DNA of 64,000 nt from Adiantum capillus-veneris (lineage: Eukaryota; Streptophyta; Polypodiopsida; Polypodiales; Pteridaceae). This document shows, piece by piece, positions 12,245 through 24,686 of this stretch (position 1 is its first letter; every line of letters begins with the position of its first letter). The position numbers and the translations under genes are program-made. The stretch spans positions 27,415,446 to 27,479,445 of the forward strand of contig CM043969.1 of NCBI GenBank assembly GCA_014529385.2, given 5' to 3'. Below the pieces are notes generated by a model. The model was not told where the DNA came from. It searched no databases and saw only the letters and a list, made by a program, of their open reading frames with translations.

Positions 12245-13599
12245 GAGATCTGTAGTTTCACACATCACACGTGGGAGGATTACAAGACCTGCAGATTGAG
12301 AGATAAAAGAGCCTTACAGGTACACAGAGAGAGAGCAAAAATCTAGACTTCATCATATAGAGATGGCAGAGACCCACTCTAGCTACACGAAAGAGCACAA
12401 GGCACAGTCGGCTCAGTTTAGTGTGGACCCTTGCAAATTAATTAGGGAAGTCTTGGCATCACCATTTTTTTCCCCTATCATTTAACACCCTCACTACGAT
12501 CTAGGATAGGGCTAGTTTTTCAATTTCATGCTTTTATACTCGACATGTATAGTATTGCACCACAACACATAGTGATAGACCTCCATTCTCACCATACCCA
12601 TGATGCATACTATTATGTTGTACACATCTAGTTGGTAGACTACACAGATGCTCCTAGCCAGCATGTCTAGTAGTTTAGGATTTCATTTTTTTCCATTTTT
12701 TCTTTTTGGATACCCCAACATTCTACATTTATTTGTCTCATAGGCCAATTTCACTCTTTGGTAGCCATCAAGATAGTCAAGAATCAAGAGCCTCATTGTT
12801 AGGTAGGTAGGCAACATTAGCACCATTGCATGAGTATGCTCCTTTATCTCTTTCTCTCAACCTTTGACAAGCTCCTGTGCCAAGAGAGGGTTGGTGGGAT
12901 GGGTGGAGAGGGTTACTCATTGTGCAGTTTGTAGCCTACATGTGATCTTCTCTCATGCACGCTCAGGAGCAGCATGAGCTTCTCAGTGCACCCCTCCCTC
13001 TCAAAAGACAAAAGTCTAAAAATAGGAATACATATACAATTATCTAATATCCTCTACAATCCCAACAACAAAGATCGTGAAAAAATCCTAGACTACTAGC
13101 TAGTGAAGCTAGGACATGGAGCTACAATGAGGTACAGTCATGACGGGGTAAAGTATGGCTGGATGGAGGGACCTGTACAATAGACATGGATTGAATATAG
13201 CTCCATTGTGAATTTTCTTGGATAAATTATTTCTATCTGAAGGCTCTGGAGTCAATGCACTTGAAAACATAGTGCTCCTCACTCTCCACCTTCTCTTGAC
13301 ATAATAAGAAAATCCTCAATGTGAGTTTTTGTTAATCAGTCCAGGTAAGATCCATGTATCTTGTATGTGGAGTTGTTAGAGATCTTGCGCATTGACATAT
13401 GTAGTGCTCCTCTACTAGCTCTAGCTCTAAGTCAAGTAGCTAGGAAATTTTCTCATTTGGGGGTATGGAAGTGTGTCTCCATAACTATAAGTGTAGGTGG
13501 AGGTGCAAGTTGGTATCTAGGTGTTTGATAGTTGTGCACCTCTATCACCGTGACTATCAATATAGTCTAAAACCTCATAAATATACATTCCAAAGAGAG
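11608..13599. other. Non-coding stretch with one microsatellite
   Basis: Apart from the (CA)n tract near 12,150-12,234 I see no conserved coding block, terminal repeat or RNA gene here. Short frames are scattered and unlike known proteins. Confidence 0.5.
12149..12234. repeat. (CA)n microsatellite, about 86 bp
   Basis: Uninterrupted dinucleotide tract, followed by three GGGA units. The long frames it creates (HTHT or CVCV) are artefacts of the repeat. Confidence 0.97.
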
Positions 13600-13935
13600 T
13601 ATGAGAAATTGGACATTTCATTTCACTCCAATGAAGAATGAACAGTTTCTAATAGGCCCCCTTGTGTACACATTCTATCTATGATTGTCTCATAAAGTGC
13701 AAGGATGCCCCATGTAAACTCACTTGGAATACCCAAATCATACAATCTGTGCATCAATCTCACTCTAGGAACCAAGTCAAATGCTTTTGGGTGACTAATC
13801 CCACAAAGAAACAATATTTTCTTTGCCCATGTGCTTGAACCTCCTCAATGATACTTCAAAGAGTAAATATATGATCAAAAGCAGAAAATACTCTTTTGAA
13901 TCCAGTCTAACCACATGCTCTTACACCCTCTCTAT
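13600..13935 (-). pseudogene. LINE reverse transcriptase fragment
   Basis: On the minus strand the motifs are those of the fingers/palm of plant non-LTR RTs: GF, a stop-interrupted DHIFTL segment, IEE.QAHG, then HPKAFDLVPRVRL and LYDLGIPSE with LYE downstream. A frameshift lies between the parts near 13,815. The catalytic Y/FADD region is missing. The sequence differs clearly from the LINE at 57 kb (which has FKKAFDMIPRNSL), so it is a second LINE lineage. No tail or target duplication was seen. Confidence 0.8.
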
Positions 13936-14266
13936 TTCCCCAACGGCTAAGCTCATGCTCAAGCTAATAAGCATATGTAGAATGTTTGGGATATACACTC
14001 TCAAGAATGATCCCATTGTCCTATCTTGAGAGAGAGAGGTGAACTAATTAAGTGGTACTACTAAGTCATCAATTGGCACGTTTATTATACATGAGGGAAA
14101 GGGTGGCCAATACTTGGTGCATTTCAAGGCCTCTAAGTGATCTATTTTTAGAGGAAAAGGAAGAGAAAGAAATGGATAAAACCCACAAGTTGTTGTGTAC
14201 TTAGATTGAAAATATGGTGTTTTTCTTACATGTAGAAAATATTTCTTGTGACTATGTTATTAACAC

Positions 14267-14333
14267 TAGACTCTGTAATAAGCCACAAAACTGGCTGAAG
14301 TCACAAAACTAACTCACATCAGGAGTCTAGTAA
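14267..14333. repeat. Short inverted repeat around a 49-bp spacer
   Basis: ACTAGACTC and GAGTCTAGT face each other. It is too short to call an element. The left arm is preceded by C (CACTAG), but no matching right CACTA terminus was found. Confidence 0.5.
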
Positions 14334-14587
14334 ATGAAACATAGCTTTTGTATATGACATCAAAATTTCATGAAACTTCTTAATTATGGATTCAAGATAT
14401 GAAAAAGGTTTCTATACACAATTTACATGAAAAGCTCAAAATAAGATTACACTTGGTTACAACTAAAATAATCACTGTCAATTGATTAACATAATTGAGC
14501 ATGTTCTCAAATCTAGAGAGAAGAAGAGAGGGGGGAGAGAGAGATGAATGGATTACACGACCAAAAAATTTCATAATTGCAAAATGT

Positions 14588-17500
14588 TTATGAATCATCT
14601 TCCAAAACATCTCTACATGACGCATCATCCACTTCTAAGCCCATGGCTCCTAAATCAATAAAGAGAAAAATGGAATTGTCGTGTGTGGATGCATTGGCTT
14701 CATCATCTTCGAGTTTGTCATCCTCCATCTCATCATCTTCATCATCATGACAATCATCCTCGCTAAGACTTGCTTCCACCGGACTTGATTCATCGACCTC
14801 CCTCTCCTTTGTTTCCACCTCATCCAAACTCGGACGTGGAAGAGGGTCGAAGATGGTCTCCACTTCATTGTTAGAAAAAATGGTTCTCCCTCGAGGTGTT
14901 ACGGGAATTACAAACCAAAGTTTTGGTTTGTGGATTGCTGGGATATAGATGACCTATAAAAGAGAAGCTCAAAGTGAGTAACAATGGTATAATTAATGTT
15001 ACAAGAAAATAAGGATAAAAAAGGTACATGTCACTCACCTGCTCACAAATGCGCGGTAAAACTAAATTGTCATGTTTCCTTGTGTGATGCGCACTAGAGT
15101 CCACCATGTAAAAGCCATTCTCATGTTGTCTAGACACATTTGCAAACCACTTGCACTCGAAGATGAAGGTATGAAAGGTTCTAAAATTAACCTTTAGTAT
15201 CCTTTTAATAGTTTCACAGCACCTGGCTTCATCACCATCTGTGTCAAAGTTGCCCATGATGGTACAATCCATGGTGGTTCTATGCTTGTCAATGTGACGT
15301 ATATGAAAGTGACGACCCTTTGATCACATAGAGTTAAAGGAAAGGCACAACAAACTAGAAAAATATCTCTTATCAAACAAATAAATATTAAAAATAGTTT
15401 TAGAAAAAAAATTACAATATGGTTTAGGTATATAAGTACTCTACCTTTCGTATGCAGCCTCGTGTATACTCCAATTCTTTGCTGGTGATGTCTTCTCCGT
15501 GTGCTTTTTCCTCGGTCATTCTCGCATGAATCCACCCTGCACTAATGAGATCTAGGACAAATGCATGGTGTCTAGGCACTGGGGGTGCCCTCCTTCCTTT
15601 ATGTGCTTGTTTCCATGTTTCTTTCTCTTCCAAACACCTTGCCTTTGCCACTTTCCACAAGTCCACCCACTTGGTCGTAATCTTTGCATTGAGAATACAA
15701 AAGCTATTGACCACTTGGGATAGATTCATATCCATGTTAAGTACTTTCCCCTTTCCACTTTCTAAGTGTGAAGTCATCCTGCATCTTCCTTGTTTGACCA
15801 TATGAGAGGCATTTAAGGATCAACTTGTGCCATATACTCTGATATGTAAACAAATTCCTCTTGAACGATCCACCCTTCGGCCATGCATGCCTCTAGTTGA
15901 GACCGTAGCCGCACAAAATCTTTGAGAGTCTTTAAAAAACTCTCTAAGAAGAACATCCATCATGCATGTATTACTCCATATATAGAAATCTCCTCCACCA
16001 CGTGAACCAAGAGGTAAATTTGACTAAGAAGGATCGATTGAGGAAATGCATCTTCAATGGCACACACAGTTTCTGTTGCAAGTGTTTGAGCAGCAGGGAT
16101 AGCATCTATTTTGATTTCCTTGGAGCTCACAAATATGCAAGAAAAGACATAAGGATACACTAAGTGCTAGTTGAAATTATTGTATACATAAAAAGGGTGT
16201 AGTTGAGTGGAGTCTTGTGGTGTACCTTACTAGCTATCTTAGTTTGAAAATAGCATCCCTGACTTTCTTGTCTCGACATATACACATACTCACCAGCAGA
16301 ATGAACTACAATGTAAATCAGGGGAAAGGAAAGTTAGTGAAAGTCACACAAACAAACTATAGATAGAATAGGGAGTATGAAGATTACTCGAAACATCTTG
16401 TGCCAATCATGGGACTTCAACCTATACAATTCAATGCTTCCACCATTCTTCGCTTTTGTAAAATCTCCCTTTAGCAACCTCATGTATCCTATTGGTGTGC
16501 GAATAGAGGCAACGGTACCATTCACCTTGTCTAATTCTTCTTTGGCTAGCATCCATGGTGTTTTAGGAATCACAATATTTCCATTTGGGGCATGATGTGG
16601 AGTAGTAGAGGTGGGGAGACGTTTTAAAAGCCTCAAATCCTCCCTCGCACCCAAAGAGTCCTTGCCAATAATGTGGTCCTATAGTGTTTGGGCTACATTC
16701 TTGAATATGTGGATAGGATCCAAGAGGTGTTGTATTTTTAAGTCCTTCCAATATAGAAGCCTTAAAAATATAGAATACCGTGACATACCTTTTGGTGGAG
16801 AACACTGAGCCGGATTCTTTTTGTGGTGTTCTTCCCAAATGGTTGCCCAATCTTGTGCTTCCTATGCCCTTGGTGTAAGAATTGATGGTTATTTGGATAG
16901 ATTACCTTGCGCAAGGAATCGGGCCTCTCCGTCACCAACGATGGCCCGCAAGTAGGACATACATTGTGTACCAATGTGGATAACCCTGCATACATATCAT
17001 ATCATTACAAAGATGAGTGAACTAAAGGGAGAGAGGGAAAGATATAGAGAGAGATAGAGGAAAGGGGGTTGCCAAAAATTTCTCCGAGCTGAGGATTGTC
17101 GTGCATAGTCCACATAAGGATTCCCCTCACAATGGCCTCTCTCCCCCCCTTTGCAAGTGAAACATCTACAACATGAATGCCTCTCCATAACTCCTTTAAC
17201 TCCTCGATGAGGGGCTCGAGGTAGACGTTAATATTTGACACTTTGTACTTCCCTAGCACAAGCAAGGAAAGAAGTATATTTCCCTTCTTGGTTATCTCCC
17301 ATGGTGGATTATTGTAGTTGACGATCACCATAGGCTAAGTGCTCTATGAATTAGACTTAGCTCCCGAGGGTTTGACACCATCACTTGCTAACCCATGCCT
17401 CAAGTGTCAAGGCTCCAACCCAAACACTCACCATTGAGTTTTGTTGTGCCTCCATGCAGGTGAATCTATAGGGATACGCATCATTCCATCATTTGAGAGG

Positions 17501-18469
17501 TGGTTGGCGTGCCATGCGAGAAGCTCCACGGTAGACCAACTTTTAAACATGTGTTGGATGCAACAAATCAATGGAAAATGTCTCAATACCTTGCGGGGTA
17601 AGTGTGCCCCGCTCATCTCGGTCTTGTATTGTGCATCCCCGCACACAGGACATGAGGTAGCATGTGTGTGCTCATTGCAGTATAGCATGCAATCCTTGAC
17701 GCACACATGGGGGTTCTCATACTCCATTATAAGTGCAGTGACATACGATCTAGCTCATCAACAATTTGTGGGCATTGTGGTGATCTTCTAGCAACAGTTT
17801 TCCCATCAAACCTAAACAAACAAACGTATTAGTATAATTGCTAGAAGACGGCACCATAAAGCAAGTGGAGAGTATATAAAAGCTAGATTTCATACTTATA
17901 GAAGTAGTACATCGACACTTGCATTACTCCAACCAAATGTTTTTTGCAAGTTGAGGACTTACAATGATGCTCGGAGCACCGTTGTAAAGAGGTGTTCGGG
18001 CACTCACCATCAATCTATCCTCCATTTTGGCAGTCTGTTTAGAGCAGGGTTGACAATCCTCATCACACATGTCAAAAATGTGCTCATCCTCTACCTCAAA
18101 GTGTGATGGAGAGGCCATAGGAGTTGCCGAAGTAGAGCCAATGGGAGGATCACCATGCGGTACACCCAAATCACCTAGTTACTCTTGCCTCTGTCGTTCA
18201 GCCTTGCGTGTTGGTGCACCACCACTGAACATAGACCAATGGGGCACCTCCTCAAGCGACGGGTGAGTTGTGCTCTCATCTCTCCGAGCACTATTTTGAA
18301 GATGCCAAAGCCCTTCCTTCTCCACTTGCTCCATGGCAATGCGCCTCAAGCGAGGGATTGCCCTTTTGCACTTGACACAAGGACAAAGGAATTTTTTATT
18401 GAGCCAGGGATCGCACTCAGGGCCTCTAGGGGGACCACGACCCTCCCAGTTGATGTCCTGCACACACAA
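14588..18469 (-). pseudogene. CACTA/EnSpm TNP2-type transposase gene, decayed
   Basis: This is the minus-strand counterpart of the gene at 20.8-24.4 kb. The order is an N-terminal zinc-like block (FLCPCVKCKRA, about 18,360), CPVCG...RKVLRHFPL (about 17,600), VIVNYNNPPW and ILMWTMHDNP (about 17,100-17,330), CPTCGPSL (about 16,950), KSHDWHKM (about 16,390), a DUF4218-like block (15,960-16,160), a conserved C-terminal block ending ELEYTRGC (15,424-15,801), a DUF4216-like block (14,871-15,272) and an acidic tail. Blocks switch frame at intron-like gaps. It keeps the Trp-His pair (LLAWHA) at a site where the plus-strand copy has a stop. No CACTA termini could be assigned; its upstream side is cut at 18,669 by the other element. 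Confidence 0.88.
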
Positions 18470-18684
18470 AATGTTGTTTATTTAGTCATGTGTCCTAAAA
18501 AATAAACAATTAGAAAAGCCCTAAATTCCATTAAAAAAAATACATGAAGTTAAGTTCAAAGAGAATAAATGACAATGAGTGCTCAATATATTTTTAACTA
18601 AAAGAGAACTTAAACATGCAATTAATAAACATTTAAAAGTACTACAAAGTAAATTATAAAGAGAAAGACACTACAAGAGGCTAT

Positions 18685-18795
18685 TCATATTAGCGACGCT
18701 CACACAGCGACGCTAAAAAAAAAAACTTCTCGGCGTCGCTATGAGCATCGCAAATTTACAAGTAAATTTGCAACGCTCATAGCGACGCCGGCTGG
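18685..18795. repeat. CACTA 5' subterminal repeats with a 28-bp-arm hairpin
   Basis: It contains several AGCGACGCT-like units. A near-perfect palindrome has arms at 18,731-18,758 and 18,763-18,790, a 4-bp loop and about two mismatches. Subterminal motif arrays of this kind bind the element's own DNA-binding protein in known CACTA systems (TNPA in En/Spm). Confidence 0.85.
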
Positions 18796-18885
18796 GCTAA
18801 AAAAAATAACAGAGAGCACCCAAAACTCAGATCTCAGATCTCAGATTTGAGTTTTTCGGCGCCCTCAAGCAAGGAGCAGGTAATG

Positions 18886-18887
<2 letters not shown>

Positions 18888-18930
<43 letters not shown>

Positions 18931-19080
18931 CTCCACACACACACACACACACACACGAGGAGAGGAAGGAGAGCCAGGTATGATCCTTCCCTCTCCTCAC
19001 TCTCATGTTCCCTTCCCCTCTTTCTCTCTCCCTCTCTCTCTCTCTATCTCTCTCTCTCACACACACACACACATAGTGTT

Positions 19081-19128
<48 letters not shown>

Positions 19129-19131
19129 TAC
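18888..19131. repeat. Compound (CT)n-(CA)n-(CT)n-(GA)n microsatellites
   Basis: Four tracts in about 240 bp inside the CACTA 5' leader. (CT)n is near 18,889-18,925, (CA)n near 18,936-18,957, (CT)n/(CA)n near 19,025-19,072 and (GA)n near 19,084-19,130. Confidence 0.95.
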
Positions 19132-19156
19132 AAACATAAACCAAAACGCACACACA

Positions 19157-19370
19157 CATACATAAACAAAGAATGCACACACACATTGAGAGAGGAAAAG
19201 AGAGAGAGAGAGAGAGCATGCATAAACAAAAAACGCACACATTGAGAGAGGAAAAGAGAGAGAGAACATGCATAAACAAAAAACGCACACATTGAGAGAG
19301 GAAAAGAGAGAGAAAACATGCATAAACAAAAAAACGCACACACATTGAGAGAGAAAGAGAGAGAAACTAA
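19157..19370. repeat. Minisatellite, unit about 51-56 bp
   Basis: Four tandem copies of a unit built as CATGCATAAACAAAAAACGC, then CACACATTGAGAGAGG, then AAAAGAGAGAGA. The outer copies differ in their CA and GA run lengths. It apparently grew from the adjoining microsatellites. Confidence 0.85.
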
Positions 19371-19540
19371 TTTAACGTCATAGGAAACTAGTTAAAATTA
19401 AAAGACCTAAAGATCTAGCCGACGAGGAGTTGAACTCAAGACCTATTATTCAAGAGGGAAATGGCATAACCAATCTATCATACTTGGCATGGGTGATAGA
19501 AAGGTTATACCATTTATCTCTTTTTATTGGCACACACATC

Positions 19541-20405
19541 CACACACGCGCACACACACAAGAAGAAGAGAGTTATAACGTCGTAGGAAACTATCATAAA
19601 AGACATTAAAGATTAGGTTAGATGTAGATTTACGTTAAATTAGATTTAGGTTTATTTAAGTTAAATTAGATTAGATTTAGGTTTATTTTTAGTTAGATTT
19701 ACGTTTATTTATGCTAGATTTAGATTTATGTTATATTAGATTAGATTTAGGTCTCCATAGACTGCGATGCCTGCATGAAGCGGGTGAAGAAAGCCCTCAA
19801 TGGAATATAGGGTATTGCTGCCTTCACTCATGGTGGGATCCGTCGATCCAAAAGTACTGGTGAAATGTCTTCAGAAGATAGGGAAGAAGGTGGATCTTCA
19901 GGGCGGCAAGAGTCACTACATCCCCGACAATGACCATCTAGACAACCTCTAGTCATTCAACAGCAACTTCAAAGTTAGTAACAAGAGCAAGAACGGTCCA
20001 AAGGGCCAATTGCTGTCGTCAGATGTGGATGGAGATGAGGCAGCGTCACCGCCGGAAGTTAACTCTCACATCTTTAGTGATGAGAATGCCAACTCTTGCC
20101 GAGTTATGTGAAAAATTATGTGTTAAATCAGTTTTAAGGTTCTTATAATCCCTGCTAGTTTAGTTCTTTGTTTTTAATATAACATAATTTACGTTAGATT
20201 TAGATTTATGTTATATTAGATTAGACTTAGGTTTATTTAGGTTTACCCACACACACACACACACACAAGAAGAAGAGAGTTTTAACGTCGTAGGAAACTA
20301 TCCCAAAAGACGTTAAAGATTAGGTTAGATGTAGACTTACGTTAAATTAGATTTAGGTTTAATTTTAGTTAGATTTACGTTTATTTAGATTTAGGCTTAT
20401 TTACG
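19541..20405 (+). repeat. Direct repeat pair flanking the captured gene fragment
   Basis: About 140 bp near 19,545-19,690 reappears near 20,248-20,400. Landmarks are the CA run, AAGAAGAAGAGAGTT, AACGTCGTAGGAAACTATC and AAAGATTAGGTTAGATGTAG. It is preserved well enough to recognise at once. The host-derived fragment at 19.76-20.11 kb sits between the copies, with more TTAGATTTAGGTTTA-type repetition around it. Confidence 0.8.
19757..20111 (+). pseudogene. Captured fragment of a heavy-metal-associated isoprenylated plant protein (HIPP) gene
   Basis: HIPPs are small plant proteins with one or two heavy-metal-associated (HMA) domains and a C-terminal prenylation box. Here IDCDACMKRVKKALNGI matches the HMA metal-binding helix with its CxxC. 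After a small deletion and a stop, VGSVDPKVLVKCLQKIGKKV matches the second half of an HMA domain. The frame then runs through a variable Ser/Asp-rich part, with one more stop near 19,950. It ends exactly as NANSCRVM followed by TGA, where CRVM is a CaaX box. It lies in sense orientation in the leader of the CACTA element. No start or promoter is visible, so it is a transduplicated pseudogene. Confidence 0.83.
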
Positions 20406-20698
20406 TTAGATCGAGTCCACGCAAGAATTACTTACGGTTTAGGGTTTAGAGTTAGACGAACAGTGAAAAGATCTACTGTGAAAAGATGTTAAGATGTTGT
20501 GAAGTGCTACAGCTAGAGAAGAGGCCAAGGGGTTTTGTCCACTACATGCAGTATCATGTAGACGTGGGTCTGTAGATTTCTTGTACCCACAAATATAGGT
20601 ATTGACCAATAAAGACGAGATTATAACCCGGTGGTTCTGATCTCCGTGCACCTCTAGACCGAGGTGTGTGGGGATTGGACATGACTAGAGAATGTGAG

Positions 20699-20699
<1 letters not shown>

Positions 20700-20750
<51 letters not shown>
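20700..20750. repeat. (GA)n microsatellite
   Basis: About 48 bp of GA, 63 bp upstream of the TNP2 start codon, inside the CACTA element. Confidence 0.95.
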
Positions 20751-20812
20751 GACGAAGAATTCCAATAGAATATTAAATTTGTTGTCCAGGTTATAAGATT
20801 TTTATCCTCATT

Positions 20813-23800
20813 ATGAGTAGTGACGAGAATGTGGGACCGTCCAACCGAAACACCTATCTCTCAACGAGGGTCTTATGTCCTTGTAATCAATGCAAGCATG
20901 CTGTGCGACGGACAAGACGTGTTTCTTTGCAGCACGTTCGCAAATTTGGCGAGTTCGATCCATCTATTATAGATCGAGTTGTTGCCAATTATAACTCGTC
21001 GGACTCTGACGCTGGCCAACAAGCAGCAATCTTGCAACCCAATAGACGTGTTCGCAGGCGCTTTGGTCAAGCAGCATATGTGAGGCGACAAGATGTAGCC
21101 TCTGACAGCTCAGGGGATGATCATGCATAGCACATTCCCAACGAGGCAATGTTTGAGCCCGAGATTGATGAAATGATCGAGATGATCATGGATTCAGAAA
21201 GGCTTATCTATGATGATATGAAAAGTGAAGCCGATACGCCATTGTATAATGGAGCACGTATGTCTAGATTGAAAGCACTCCTGGTTCTTCTCAACAAGCA
21301 GGCAAAGTTTGGATGGAGTGACACTAGCGTCACAACGCTTTTCAAGTGATCTATTACAATTAGTTTACTTTAATAAAACTCTAAATGTATAATGATCTGA
21401 TAGATTTTTACACGACTGTATCGTATTTTTATGTTGTGTAGATTGCTTAAAGAGCACATACTACCAGCTGACAATGTGATGCCAGATTCCCGAGATGAAG
21501 CAAGAAAGATTTTGAGAAACTTGGGGATGGATTACAATTATATCCACGCTTGTCCTAATGACTGCATTCTTTTCAGAGGGGAATACATAGACATGGAGAA
21601 GTGTCCGAAATGTGATTCCGAAAGATATCGAGTAGATCTCCACGGGACAAAAATTCCACAAAAGGTTTTGCGACATTTTCCTCTACTTCCTCGCATCAAG
21701 CATTTCTTCGAATGTAAGTCCATGGCCGCCCTAGCATCATAGCATGAGGAGAATAAATCTTCGGATGGTGTGCTACGAATTCCTGCAGATTGCGCAGCCT
21801 GGAAACATATAGATGGAACATGGTTGGATTTTGCCAGGGAAGCTCGAAATTTGCGCTTAGGCCTGGCTATGGATGGCGTAAATCCATTTGGTCAAAGATC
21901 AACATCTTACAGTGTATGGCCCGTTGTCATCGTCAACTACAACATTCCCCCGTGGTTGACTACGAAGAAGGGGCACCTATGGCTAAGCTTGATTGTGCCA
22001 GGGCGATATAAAGTGAAGAATATGGATGTGTATCTTCGTCCACTATTGGAAGAGCTACAACAATTGTGGATTGGCATAGAGGTGGTGGATATGAGCCGAC
22101 ACACAGGACGACGGAATGCTTTGATCAGAGGCATTCTAATGTGGACCATGCATGACTATCCCGGGCTAACAGAATGCTCAGGTGATCTATTGACACTCCT
22201 CACTCAGACACTGTAAATCTTGTTTTTTCCCATAGTTGATCTATTATAATGTGTATACGTGCAGGGCTTCAAACAAGCGGATACAGAGAATGTGTCACAT
22301 GTGGACCTAGACTGAATGCACATAGGGCGCCCTCACTGAAGAAGCAAATCTACGAAGGTCATCAAGCGTATCTTCCAGAGAATCATGTGTTACGCGACAG
22401 CTTTTTGGGAAGAGAGCCACCAAGGATGTCTGCACAAGCATGGTTAGAGAAGAAGGAGATGTGCGATGACGGATTGCCTCCAGGGATGAAGAGACTATCT
22501 CTATGGTACGAGTTACCATACTGGCCCTGACTCATGATGAATCACTTGCTCGATCCAATGCACATATTCAGGAATGTGGGTAATCTACTATGGGACCATC
22601 TGATCGGCAAGAAAGATACTTTGGGAGCCAGAGTTGACCTTAGAAATGTGGATCGTATGGAGCAATATTGGCCGCAAACAGCGTCTGATGGATCGATAAA
22701 ACTCCCTAAAGCACCATGGATTTTCACAGGAGCCCAAGAACGCAAAGTAAAAGAGACCATTCAATCTTTGCGGACCCCCACTGGCGTAATGCACTCGCTC
22801 CGAACGTGTTTTACTAAAGAAGGAAAGCTTACCGGTTTGAAGTCACACGATTGGCATAAAATGTGTCAGGTACGTTCATAGTGGACTTTAATATCATTGC
22901 ATAAAATATGGACTTTAATATCATTGCTGCACATACTTTACAGTTTATTTTACCGGTTGCCATTGAGGGATGTTTGTCTCTCGACGTCCGTAACACAATC
23001 TACAAACTTGCAAAGCTGGTGCAATGGATCTCACAAAAGGAGATCAACGTAGAATCCATACCATTCGCCAAACTAAATGCTGCGGAGCTTGTGTGCATGT
23101 TTGAGAAACATTTTCCTACTACCATGCTAACATTTTCCTACTACATTTTCCTACTAGGTTGGTCGGTATCAGAGTCCCTAGTGTACATTGGAGAGTGGCT
23201 AGACGGATTTGATAAAGCCCGGGACACGCTATGGCGAACCATAGATGATGAGCGCATATCTGGGATTGTCATGTGCAATCTCGGTGTTGAGAAGAAGATG
23301 ACGGAAGATCTAGAGGCTAAAATCAACCGATTTTGCATGCTTCACAAGCCAGTGATGCAAAAGTGGATTTCACAATATGAGGATGCAAAGCAAGAGCGAC
23401 AAAGGGCACGAATCGAGTGGAGACGGGGAAGACGACCACCGATGCAATATCCGACGGGTCTAGAGAGCCTACCAACATTCATGAGCTTAAGATGGTTGCA
23501 CAACCAATTGAAAAGCGCACAACAATGCGGTGACGAAGTGACTGAGGAAGAGTGGGAGTACTCTCGGGGTTGCGCGACCAAGGTAAGTTTGCAATGTACG
23601 ACTAGCTAGTGACTTTATTTCTAAACGTTTGAACAGCCACTCATAATCTTTGTTCGTTGTAGTATAAGTCATACACAACAGCATGGTGTAAAGGTCGACA
23701 TTTTAGGGTGGAACGGATCGACAAAAAGCGTTTTACTCAAGATTGTGGAATCATGGCAAAATTTGAACAGTCTAGTCGACGACGTTCCTCTGATGCAGAT

Positions 23801-24364
23801 CCTGTGGTGGCGGAACTCACTTACTTCAGCACGCTACAAGAGATTTGGAGGATCAATTACAGAGGGTTTTTTGTTGACTTGTTCGACGTGCAATGGTTCA
23901 AGATAATCATGGAGGGTCGCAACGCTATTGTGCGTAGAGGAGAGTCTGGTTTTCTTGAGGTGGATTCTACTAAGAAATGGACTGACCTAAGAGACCCTTT
24001 CGTACTACCCGAGCATTGTGAACAAGTAAGTATGTAAATAGTTAGCATCCCCCTTTTACAAGTTATGTGCTTGAAAGCTCTCATGTAAGTTATGTGGCTC
24101 TGGCAGGTAATATTTCATCCTACAAAGTCTACATCAAACTGGTGGTACGTCATAGAGGTAGCCCCTCGTAGTGCAAGGACGTATGAAGGCTACCATGTGC
24201 CAATCACAACGGCATCAATGGAGGAGATCAGAGAAGATGCTCAATCAGAAGCTGCTGCGGTGGTGCCAGACGAGCATCAAGATGCTACTTCTCTATATGG
24301 GGTGCATGCAGAGGATCTACAAAATGAAACAGAGGATATGTGTTTAAACGGAGAGCTTATATAG
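20813..24364 (+). pseudogene. CACTA TNP2-type transposase, six exons, three nonsense codons
   Basis: Exons 20,813-21,345, 21,442-22,181, 22,265-22,869, 22,944-23,582, 23,663-24,025 and 24,107-24,364 are bounded by GT...AG. They sum to 1,046 codons including the stop, with frame preserved at every junction. Domains in order are an N-terminal CPCNQC zinc-like region, CPKC and KVLRHFPL, the transposase core (VVIVNYN, LMWTMHDYPG, CVTCGP, LDPMHIFRNV, KSHDWHKMCQ), a DUF4218-like part (ILPVAIEGCL, EEEWEYSRGC), a DUF4216-like part (DLFDVQWF, DPFVLPEHCEQV) and an acidic tail. It would cut and join the element ends in the nucleus. In-frame stops are TAG 21,128-21,130, TAG 21,740-21,742 (Trp position) and TGA 22,528-22,530. 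Otherwise it is remarkably complete. Confidence 0.93.
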
Positions 24365-24686
24365 ATATAGGAAGTTATGCTGAGTTATGCGAGGATGAGA
24401 GAGAGATCTCTTAAAGCCACAAATATTGTATTTGAACAATTTTGCTCCGTGTTGTAAAAGCTCTGGCTCTCTAAGTACCTTCCATGGTGTATAACGCTCT
24501 TTTCTACTCGCGCTCACATCTTTTGATTGAAAATTCTGAGTTTTCGACTTGCCTCTTCTATCACTCAATTCATTGCATCATTGTATTTATATGCGTCATT
24601 ACGTCATTGTATTTAATGGTCTTTGCGTCATTGTCTACTCTATTCATTCAATATTAAGTTTAAATATTCGTGTATTTAATGCAGGT

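Noticed and set aside
12044-12299. Frames of repeated CV or HT residues on both strands
   Set aside because: They are translations of a (CA)n microsatellite.
14265-14333. CACTAG start with an inverted partner as a CACTA terminus for the minus-strand TNP2 gene
   Set aside because: The partner is only 50 bp away and no matching terminus exists on the far side of the gene.
18827-19345. Long Leu/Ser-rich minus-strand frames that look like membrane proteins
   Set aside because: They are artefacts of CT/GA microsatellites and the minisatellite; codons simply follow the repeat.
19157-19370. Regularly spaced repeats as a CRISPR array
   Set aside because: The units are contiguous, with no unique spacers, in a plant-type microsatellite setting.
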